Position numbers and translations under genes: made by a program
In this document: positions 1-6,290 of the stretch, one piece after another
Layout of the letters: each line of letters starts with the position of its first letter
Position numbering within the stretch: the first letter of the stretch is position 1
The notes under the pieces: generated by a model
The model's input: the letters and a program-made list of their open reading frames with translations, nothing else
The model's database searches: none
Told to the model about the DNA's origin: nothing
DNA from: Flavobacteriales bacterium UBA5869
GTDB lineage: Bacteria; Bacteroidota; Bacteroidia; Flavobacteriales_D; Crocinitomicaceae
NCBI GenBank assembly: GCA_002432565.1
Contig: DJFP01000199.1
Coordinates: 350 to 18,963, forward strand
Direction: 5' to 3'
Length of the DNA: 18,614 nt

Positions 1-1770
1 TTCCGTCTTGAACTGGAATCCTTTTTTGAAATTCTTCTCGTAACCCAATGCCGAATGCATTGATCGCGTGAATCCCATGTTTTTATTGTGGTAAATCTTA
101 TTTCCGGAGGCATCCTTTAAGTGGTAGGTATAGATATAGTATGGCTGAGTTTGGCTGTGAAGTCCTGCACCTGCAAACAATTTCTGATTTCCCTTCATGG
201 ACCATTTCCAGCCTAAACGTGGTTCAACAGGGCTCAAAGAATTGCTGAACGAATAATATTGTGCATGGAGTCCGGCTGTGAAATCCATATTTTCCGTGAT
301 GCGGTATTTCCATTGGAAGAAAGGCTGTACCAAAACACCACCCTGACCTTTGTAATCCCAGCGGTTGATGAATTCTGTTCCCGAAATATTCAAAACACTG
401 TCTATCATTTTGAAGGTTAAGAAATCGGCATTCAATCCTACTTTGATGATGTGCTGTTTCCCGATCTTGTGGTTGATGCTGAACATTCCGGAATACTTAG
501 CGATCTTGAAATCGTATCCCATGATCGGGTAAATACTGTCAACGGAAATTTTGACTTCCGGTTCACCGCCATTATAGGTCGTATCCAAAGAACGGTTCAG
601 CAAATCATGGTGTGAATGCTGATCTTCAATACTTCCTGAAAAAGTGGTTATCAGGAATGTTCTTTCGGAAAGCGATTTCTTATAAGTCAAGCCGGCAACG
701 GCCATTCCCGTCCCGAAATACTGATCGCGGTCACCCTCTCCGTATAATTCTTTCGTATACTCTGTTTGTTCGGAAACCAGTATCTTGATATCACTTTTCC
801 CGCCGATTCCCCAAAGCGAAAGCTGTCCACCTTTTTTAAGCGGGAAATTGAATTTAAAAGCACCGTCACCATAAACCGGAACAGCATCCGTCCCGATGCG
901 GATTCCCATAAACTGGAACAAGCTCAATGTCGAATAACGGCCCATGATCAGGTAACTCGCATTCGTTTTTTTGCTCAGCGGACCCTCTGCCAATACTTCT
1001 GTTCCAAGGAAACCGAACTGACCTGTAAACTCATGTTGTTTGGAGTTCCCGTTTCGCAATTTCAAATCGAAAATTCCCGAAATAGAGTTTCCATATTCAG
1101 CCGGGAAAGCCGACATAAAGAAATCCGAATTCGCTAAGCTTTTGTTATTGATGATAGAAACCGGTCCGCCCGAACTTCCGGAAACGGAGAAATGGGAGGG
1201 GTTCGGAATATCGATTCCTTCGACTTTGTATACCACTCCAAGCGGAGAATTTCCACGAACCACAATATCATTCCGGGAATCATCCGCACCCTGGACACCC
1301 GCAAAATTGCTGGCCATACGGGCGGGATCTCCACGTGATCCGGCATACCGTTCTGTTTCTTCTACCGAAAACTGCTGCGCCGAAACAGTAGCCATTTCAT
1401 TTTTGACTTCTCCCTGTTTCTGGGCTACAACAACCACTTCTTCTACTTCACTTATCCGTTCTTTGACCTTGATCTCCAAAACAGTCTGCCTCCCAGAATT
1501 GACTTCCACGGATGCCGAGTAATTTTCATAGATCGTAGATTTAACAGCTAAAGGATATTTTCCAACCGGAACATTCAGGAATTCGAAAACACCATCATTG
1601 TTGGTCATTGTTTTCAATTTCGAACTATCGGAAAGACTGATGATGACCTGTGCTCCAAAAACCGGGAAATCCGATTCCGAGTCCAAAACGGTACCACGAA
1701 CAGTTTGGGTAGGCTGTGCGATCAATACGGATACGAACGCACAAAACAATACGGTAAGGATAGTTTTCAT
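1..1770 (-). CDS. TonB-dependent outer membrane receptor, C-terminus cut off by the window edge
   Basis: Active-transport porin of the outer membrane; the ligand cannot be told from sequence. The frame reads open from ATG 1768-1770 to base 1 (590 residues, no stop), so the 3' end lies outside. Visible parts: a signal peptide (residues 1-18, ending VLIAQ), a carboxypeptidase-regulatory-like beta domain (about 22-103), a TonB-box-like stretch EEVVVVAQ (110-117), a plug domain (about 125-240) with VRGNSPLGVVYKVEGIDIPN and AEYGNSISGIFDLKLRNG, then alternating strands of the barrel. This layout is common for Bacteroidota receptors. There is no SusD partner in view, so it is not an obvious SusCD glycan system. 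It lies 31 bp downstream of the substrate-binding lipoprotein gene on the same strand, so co-transcription is likely. A weak internal promoter is possible: TTG (1817-1819) and TATATTTA (1791-1798) on the minus strand, 18 bp apart. Confidence 0.9.
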   Translation of the reverse strand, partial: MKTILTVLFCAFVSVLIAQPTQTVRGTVLDSESDFPVFGAQVIISLSDSSKLKTMTNNDGVFEFLNVPVGKYPLAVKSTIYENYSASVEVNSGRQTVLEIKVKERISEVEEVVVVAQKQGEVKNEMATVSAQQFSVEETERYAGSRGDPARMASNFAGVQGADDSRNDIVVRGNSPLGVVYKVEGIDIPNPSHFSVSGSSGGPVSIINNKSLANSDFFMSAFPAEYGNSISGIFDLKLRNGNSKQHEFTGQFGFLGTEVLAEGPLSKKTNASYLIMGRYSTLSLFQFMGIRIGTDAVPVYGDGAFKFNFPLKKGGQLSLWGIGGKSDIKILVSEQTEYTKELYGEGDRDQYFGTGMAVAGLTYKKSLSERTFLITTFSGSIEDQHSHHDLLNRSLDTTYNGGEPEVKISVDSIYPIMGYDFKIAKYSGMFSINHKIGKQHIIKVGLNADFLTFKMIDSVLNISGTEFINRWDYKGQGGVLVQPFFQWKYRITENMDFTAGLHAQYYSFSNSLSPVEPRLGWKWSMKGNQKLFAGAGLHSQTQPYYIYTYHLKDASGNKIYHNKNMGFTRSMHSALGYEKNFKKGFQFKTE

Positions 1771-1801
1771 TCTTTGGTTATATCAACCCGTAAATATACA
1801 C

Positions 1802-3520
1802 TTATTGAATAGACTTCAAATATTCTTCTTTCGTCCACTCTTTGATATATACCCGGCGCAGGTCCAAAAATTCCATCGGATTATTCTTCAGGTTGCGTAC
1901 ACGCGAATAGCTGAGTGTGAAATCGTTGGCATACCAAAGCGGAATAATCGGAGGATCTTTCATCAACTCAATTTCGGCTTTGGAGAACAATTCCAGTCTT
2001 TTCTTCGTATCTGCCGAACGGCCTTGCTCAAAATACTTATCGAACAATGGATTCACGTAACGGGATTGATTTCCGCTTGATGGTTCGTCTTTGGATTTCG
2101 GGACGATTTTTCCGTAAAAATTCCCCAGGAACGTTTCCGGACTTGAATAGTCCGCTACCCATGCCGTGCGGAACATATCTCCCCTTCCCATGTTTCCGTC
2201 TTCATTTCGCTGCTCGAAATTTGAACCGTCAATGTTTACATTAATTCCCAAAGTCTGGTAGATCTGGCCGGCCAATTCTTCCGCAACAGCCGTATTCAAA
2301 TCACTGATATCCAATCTCAGGTCCACACTTCCAAATCCTTTCCCATCCGGGTAACCTGCTTCGGCCAATAGTTTTTTAGCCATTTCAGGATTGTAATCAT
2401 AACCGTACTTTTTGATTTCTGAAAAATTGTATCCCTTGAACACAGAACCGATCGGTGGAGTAATTCCATAAATCCCGTATTCGTAATATTGATTTCTCAA
2501 TACATTATCTGCCAGGCGTTTGCGATCAATCGCATAGTTGAATGCCTGTCTTACGCGAACATCCTTAAAACGCGGATCATTCATATTGAAGAAATAGTAC
2601 TGAGTAGTTAATAAAGGATTATTGTACAACTCCTTCAATGGAGGCTGTGCATTAAAATCTGAAATTCGTCCTTCCAGCATTTCCGTAATTCGCGAAGTCG
2701 GCAGTCCGGAAATCAGTGAAGTCTTTCCCTGTTCGAACATTTCCAATTGCTCCAGTTTCCGGGTCTGAACATAGAAAACTACCGAATCCAGGTATGGAAG
2801 TGCGTTTCCTTTGTTATCAACCATGTAATAATCCGGGTTCTTTAACAAAACATACGTATCCTCCTCAGAAGGCTTGGTAAAACAAAACGGTCCGGTTCCT
2901 ACCACATCTGTTTCCTTATTCGCTTCAACGATTTTTCTCGAAACAATGCTCGCACTTAGGTTGGCCAATTTATTGATGTATGTTTGGTCCGGATTCAATA
3001 AGGTGATTTCGAACTGGTTCTTCTTGACTTTTATTCCGCTGATGGATTTTGCTTTTCCCTCGTAGTATTCCTTCGCCCCTTTTACCTGGTTGGAGAGCAG
3101 AAACAAATACGCAGCCGTCGGATTTCCTTCTGCATTCGGCTTGCAGGCTTTTTCAAAAGTGAACAGGACATCATCAACAGTAAGCTTTCTGTCATCCATG
3201 GATTCGAAAACCGGGTTATCATGAAAGAAGACATCATCCCGGATTGTGAATGTAAAAACGGTTCCATCTCCGCTAATACTCCATTTTTCGGCAATTTGCG
3301 GCTGCAGGGAAAGATCTTCCGCATTGAAACTTACCAATCCTTCCATGACCTGTGAAAGCAATTCAAAAGAGTAAACATCATTTACTTCTCTGGCAATAAA
3401 TGTCGATGGCGTATTATCCAAAGCCATTTTAAAACTTCCTCCTGCAAACTCAAATTGTTTTTTATCTGAACCGCAAGATGTGAGAATAAGAATAAGTAAA
3501 ACTACGGGAACTAATTTCAT
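1802..3520 (-). CDS. ABC-type peptide/nickel substrate-binding lipoprotein (SBP_bac_5 family)
   Basis: Binds a small ligand, typically an oligopeptide in this family (DppA/OppA-like), and presents it to an inner-membrane ABC permease. The protein has 572 residues from ATG 3518-3520. It starts with a lipoprotein signal MKLVPVVLLILILTSC (lipobox Cys16), then the family's typical opening (ALDNTPSTFIAREVNDVYSF), ending in WYANDFTLSYSRVRNLKNNP, typical of family 5. An in-frame TTG at 3541 would add seven residues before the signal peptide; I reject it because the ATG gives a normal lipoprotein leader. No permease or ATPase gene is in the window, so it is an orphan here. It is followed by the TonB receptor gene, which suggests that receptor and binding protein serve the same cargo; this is inference. 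Peptide specificity is not shown. Confidence 0.92.
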   Translation of the reverse strand: MKLVPVVLLILILTSCGSDKKQFEFAGGSFKMALDNTPSTFIAREVNDVYSFELLSQVMEGLVSFNAEDLSLQPQIAEKWSISGDGTVFTFTIRDDVFFHDNPVFESMDDRKLTVDDVLFTFEKACKPNAEGNPTAAYLFLLSNQVKGAKEYYEGKAKSISGIKVKKNQFEITLLNPDQTYINKLANLSASIVSRKIVEANKETDVVGTGPFCFTKPSEEDTYVLLKNPDYYMVDNKGNALPYLDSVVFYVQTRKLEQLEMFEQGKTSLISGLPTSRITEMLEGRISDFNAQPPLKELYNNPLLTTQYYFFNMNDPRFKDVRVRQAFNYAIDRKRLADNVLRNQYYEYGIYGITPPIGSVFKGYNFSEIKKYGYDYNPEMAKKLLAEAGYPDGKGFGSVDLRLDISDLNTAVAEELAGQIYQTLGINVNIDGSNFEQRNEDGNMGRGDMFRTAWVADYSSPETFLGNFYGKIVPKSKDEPSSGNQSRYVNPLFDKYFEQGRSADTKKRLELFSKAEIELMKDPPIIPLWYANDFTLSYSRVRNLKNNPMEFLDLRRVYIKEWTKEEYLKSIQ

Positions 3521-3713
3521 AGTAGATGAAGGATTTATCAATACAAGAATAGAAAAAATCTTTTACTAAAATAACTTAAAAAAACAAAATGTCCGTATAC
3601 CAAATATTAAGTTTTTGGGCCATATAATCGACGAACGGTCAATATTTCATGATTAAATTAACTTTTCGGGTGGTTGAAAAGAAAAAAAAATTGTAATTTC
3701 GCTATCTAAAATG

Positions 3714-3744
3714 TTGGTAATGTAAAAAATAGCTATTATACTTG
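3714..3744 (+). promoter_or_regulatory. Candidate Bacteroidota-type promoter for the secreted protein gene at 3776
   Basis: TTG at 3714-3716 is followed after 20 bp by TATACTTG at 3737-3744, one mismatch from the TAnnTTTG -7 consensus. The start codon lies 31 bp further on. A second weaker -7-like string, TAATTTCG, is at 3694-3701. Assigned by motif and spacing only. Confidence 0.35.
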
Positions 3745-3775
3745 CCACAGTTTTTAGTGTAGCTACTAGATAAAA

Positions 3776-4582
3776 ATGAAACAATTAAAATTAATCTTAC
3801 TTTGCTCTTTTGCGTTACTGCTAAGCTTTTCAAGCTCAGCGGTTCTTTCCATTGAAGGAAGTTATCAGGGTAAAAATCTTTACGTTCAAAATCCGGAAGA
3901 CGGCGACGGTTTTGGTTTTTGTGCGACAAAGGTTACAGTAAACGGTGACATCCTTCCGGGTGGAACAGCCATATCGGCATTCGAAATTGACTTTTCTCTC
4001 TTCAATATAGAAATAGGTGAACCTGTATTTATAGTTATAGAACATAACGATGGATGCAAACCAAAAATCTTAAATCCGGAAGTATTACTTCCAAGAAGTA
4101 CTTTTAATACCGTTGACATCCAAATCCAGAACAATGGGATGCTTACCTGGAAGACCACTAACGAACAAGGAAAACTTCCATTCATTATCGAACAATACCG
4201 TTGGAACAAATGGGTGAAGATCGGGGAAGTTCAGGGGAAAGGCACGCCGGGAACAAACAGCTACGAATTCCTGGTTGCACCTCATTCAGGAGAAAACACG
4301 GTTCGTGTGGTTCAAATTGACCACTCAGGGGCTAAAAGAAACTCCAAAGATGTGAAGTTTACTTCTTCTGTACCGGTGGTTGTCAAGAATCCGGTCAAGG
4401 TTAAAGACCAGATCAATTTTACGGCATCCGGAAAACCGATCGAAACGAAGTACGAGATCTATGACGCTTACGGAAACATCGTCAAGAAAGGGATCGGTTC
4501 TTCAGTTCCATGTTCCAACTTATTGAAAGGAGCTTATTACATCAACTTCGACAACAAAACAGAGAAGTTCTTTAAGGGATAA
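3776..4582 (+). CDS. Conserved secreted protein with a T9SS-like C-terminal domain
   Basis: 268 residues, function unknown. A signal peptide covers about residues 1-22 (MKQLKLILLCSFALLLSFSS). The mature N-terminal half begins SIEGSYQGKNLYVQNP and carries GFGFCATKVTVNG and HNDGCKPKILNPEVLLPRST, with two cysteines (C49, C94) that could form a disulfide. A middle beta-rich segment (about 120-185) contains EQYRWNKWVKIGEV. Residues 200-268 resemble a type IX sorting/anchoring domain (YEIYDAYGNIVKKG, then LLKGAYYINFDN). From memory this is a recurrent Flavobacteriia family, but I cannot name a Pfam domain. It stands alone, with a candidate promoter upstream and a strong terminator directly downstream, so it is probably monocistronic. 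The ATG at 3776 is preceded by an A-rich stretch rather than a Shine-Dalgarno sequence. Confidence 0.85.
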   Translation: MKQLKLILLCSFALLLSFSSSAVLSIEGSYQGKNLYVQNPEDGDGFGFCATKVTVNGDILPGGTAISAFEIDFSLFNIEIGEPVFIVIEHNDGCKPKILNPEVLLPRSTFNTVDIQIQNNGMLTWKTTNEQGKLPFIIEQYRWNKWVKIGEVQGKGTPGTNSYEFLVAPHSGENTVRVVQIDHSGAKRNSKDVKFTSSVPVVVKNPVKVKDQINFTASGKPIETKYEIYDAYGNIVKKGIGSSVPCSNLLKGAYYINFDNKTEKFFKG

Positions 4583-4603
4583 AACCCTTTGAAAATCATA
4601 TTG

Positions 4604-4635
4604 AACCCCGACATTTATCGTCGGGGTTTTTGTTT
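4604..4635 (+). terminator. Rho-independent terminator (repeated type, copy 1)
   Basis: Perfect 9-bp stem AACCCCGAC (4604-4612) / GTCGGGGTT (4620-4628), loop ATTTATC, then TTTGTTTT. It ends the gene stopping at 4582. The 34 bases 4598-4631 match 10340-10373 at 33 positions. Confidence 0.92.
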
Positions 4636-4642
4636 TATAATC

Positions 4643-4672
4643 AGTGGTCACGCGATTAATCGCGTGACCACT
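4643..4672. repeat. Perfect 30-bp palindrome upstream of the epimerase gene
   Basis: AGTGGTCACGCGATT (4643-4657) is followed without a spacer by its exact reverse complement (4658-4672). It starts 14 bp after the previous terminator stem and ends 26 bp before the epimerase ATG. It could be an operator, a second hairpin terminator (followed by the imperfect T-tract TTTGATACTTTTCTT), or a dispersed palindromic repeat. The sequence alone does not decide. Confidence 0.85.
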
Positions 4673-4698
4673 TTGATACTTTTCTTATCTTCGAATCC

Positions 4699-5097
4699 AT
4701 GAATAAAATCGAACACATTGGAATTGCTGTCAAAAACCTCGACGAAGCAATCAAAACATACACTGAGCTTCTCGGCACAGCATGCTATAAAACCGAAGCA
4801 GTTGAAAGCGAAGGCGTGAAAACCGCTTTCTTCCGGGTGGGAGAATCAAAAATCGAATTGCTGGAAGCAAGTAATGAAAACAGTCCGATCGCTAAATTCA
4901 TCGAAAAGAAAGGCGAAGGAATTCATCACATTGCATTCGATGTTACAAACATCGAAACTTCCATGAAAGAGCTTTCCTCCAAAGGTTTTCAGTTACTGAA
5001 CGAGCATCCGAAGAATGGAGCGGACAACAAATTAGTAGCATTTCTGCATCCAAAATCTTCCAACGGAGTATTGGTTGAGCTTTGCCAGGAAAAGTAA
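4699..5097 (+). CDS. mce: Methylmalonyl-CoA epimerase
   Basis: Interconverts (R)- and (S)-methylmalonyl-CoA between propionyl-CoA or odd-chain/branched amino acid breakdown and the B12-dependent mutase, feeding succinyl-CoA; cytoplasmic. The protein has 132 residues, the usual length for this small member of the vicinal oxygen chelate (VOC) fold. Two beta-alpha-beta-beta-beta modules are visible: IEHIGIAVKNLDEAI at the start and GIHHIAFDVTNIETSM in the second. Likely metal ligands are His6, Glu53 (in KIELLE), His76 or His77, and Glu127 (in VLVELCQ). The mutase genes are not in the window. A -7-like TATCTTCG (4686-4693) sits 5 bp before the ATG, and the 30-bp palindrome covers the place of its -33 element. 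The downstream neighbour is convergent. Confidence 0.92.
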   Translation: MNKIEHIGIAVKNLDEAIKTYTELLGTACYKTEAVESEGVKTAFFRVGESKIELLEASNENSPIAKFIEKKGEGIHHIAFDVTNIETSMKELSSKGFQLLNEHPKNGADNKLVAFLHPKSSNGVLVELCQEK

Positions 5098-5121
5098 GGA
5101 GATAAACTCTTCTGATCGAGA

Positions 5122-5751
5122 TTAAGACCGAAAAAAAGGCAGCTCGAAAACATCCTGGTTTTTCTCCAGCAAAAAAGCCTCTATTCCTGCCAACCTTGCT
5201 CCTTCGATATGCTGCGGGCTGTCATCGATGAAAATGGTCTTTGCCGGATCGAGATTATTCTCCGAACAAACAAATTCAAAGATTTTGGAGTCCGGTTTAC
5301 GCATCCCGACAGCAGAAGAGAAGTATGTTTTCTCAAAATACTGCTCCAGGTTTCGATGCCCCACCGTTTTCTCCAGCGATCTTCTGACCGCATCAATGTG
5401 CAGGTCGTTCGTGTTACTCAACAAGAAAAGACGGTATTTCTGTGAAAGTGCTTCCAATTGGTTCAACCGCTCAACCGGAAAGTCAAGGATCATGGCGTCC
5501 CAGGCATGCACCACCTGGTTTGCGGTAGTTCCGGGAGGTAATAAATCCAGCAGACGGTTCACAAAGTGGAAAGAAGAAATTTCACCGATTTCGTAACGAT
5601 CAAAGAGGTTTACTTGCTGCAGTTGGGAATAGGACTCGCCAAAATTGGCCATTCCAAGAGAAATAAAGGCTTTTTCTGTTAAATCGTAATCCAAATTCAA
5701 CAAAACTCCTCCCAAATCAAAAATGATTGCTTCTTTTGAGTTATTAATCAT
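5122..5751 (-). CDS. HAD-superfamily phosphatase, YihX-like subfamily
   Basis: Cytoplasmic phosphohydrolase of 209 residues; the substrate is unknown. All four HAD motifs are visible: motif I FDLGGVLLNLDYD with nucleophile Asp12; motif II LLSNTN with Ser112; motif III MRKPDSK with Lys152; motif IV FIDDSPQHIEGA with Asp176 and Asp177. The usual second Asp of motif I (DxD) is Gly14. The same DLG form occurs in E. coli YihX, an alpha-D-glucose-1-phosphatase, so this is a subfamily trait rather than a defect. A helical cap lies between motifs I and II (about 22-95). The start is fixed by motif I, which lies only 12 residues in. The start codon is almost directly after a perfect -7 motif, so the mRNA may have little or no leader. 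The gene is convergent with the epimerase gene, with a 24-bp gap and no clear terminator. Confidence 0.9.
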   Translation of the reverse strand: MINNSKEAIIFDLGGVLLNLDYDLTEKAFISLGMANFGESYSQLQQVNLFDRYEIGEISSFHFVNRLLDLLPPGTTANQVVHAWDAMILDFPVERLNQLEALSQKYRLFLLSNTNDLHIDAVRRSLEKTVGHRNLEQYFEKTYFSSAVGMRKPDSKIFEFVCSENNLDPAKTIFIDDSPQHIEGARLAGIEAFLLEKNQDVFELPFFRS

Positions 5752-5755
5752 GATG

Positions 5756-5763
5756 CAAAGGTA
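5756..5763 (-). promoter_or_regulatory. Candidate -7 promoter element of the HAD phosphatase gene
   Basis: On the minus strand this reads TACCTTTG, an exact match to the Bacteroidota -7 consensus TAnnTTTG, and ends 4 bp before the ATG at 5751. I find no TTG at the usual 19-21 bp upstream, so the -33 part is weak. If used, transcription would start at or next to the start codon. Confidence 0.42.
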
Positions 5764-5788
5764 GCAAGTTCACATCAATGACTGGATT

Positions 5789-6133
5789 ATGGAAGAAAAA
5801 GATTTAAACGCACTCGTCCGGAAACTTCAATTGCGATTGAGCCAGCGCAAACTGCTTGAAAAACTGCAGGCACAGGTCCAAAAAGACTTCCAGCGTTCTG
5901 GAGTAGGTGAATTCGAGCTCAGGAGTGCTGATCCGGCCACATGGAACCAGGAAATCCGGACCGTACTTCAAAAACTCAGCGAAAGCGAATTGCAGCACCT
6001 GCTCTATTTAATCGACATCCCGGAACTGATCCTGATACAAACCAATGACCATGAAAACCGGCTCTTTTACCTTTCCAATGCTATTCTGCACCGCGAATTG
6101 ATGAAAGTGTTCTACCAAATCCAGTTTAAATAA
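5789..6133 (+). CDS. Small helical protein of unknown function
   Basis: 114 residues; I do not recognise a named domain. No signal peptide or membrane segment, so it is probably cytoplasmic. The N-terminal third is strongly charged and helix-prone (LVRKLQLRLSQRKLLEKLQAQ), possibly a short coiled coil. A middle part (residues 36-72) contains RSADPATWNQ, and the C-terminal half is again helical (LSESELQHLLYLIDIPE and LSNAILHRELMKVF). It starts 37 bp from the divergent HAD gene and ends 157 bp before sucA on the same strand, so it could be read with or separately from sucAB. Composition and codon use look like its neighbours, which supports a real gene. A similar short protein in this position in related genomes would confirm it. 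Confidence 0.72.
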   Translation: MEEKDLNALVRKLQLRLSQRKLLEKLQAQVQKDFQRSGVGEFELRSADPATWNQEIRTVLQKLSESELQHLLYLIDIPELILIQTNDHENRLFYLSNAILHRELMKVFYQIQFK

Positions 6134-6290
6134 AAGAAAAACCGGGGCAGAATTGAGATTTAATCCCTGATAAACGAATAATCTTTCAGCCTTCGAACAA
6201 TATATACCATTTTTGCATTTTTTTATAGTGATTTCCTACTCGCGCTTGGACTAAAAGTTATAACTTTACCCACCATTATAGTGCACCAAC

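Noticed and set aside
766..1522. Open frames on the plus strand opposite the TonB receptor
   Set aside because: They are antisense to a clearly coding frame that reads through to base 1 with plug and barrel sequence; the products have no domain and odd composition.
3521..3541. Upstream TTG start adding seven residues to the substrate-binding lipoprotein
   Set aside because: The ATG at 3520 gives a normal lipoprotein leader with Cys at residue 16; the TTG extension would put extra polar residues before it.
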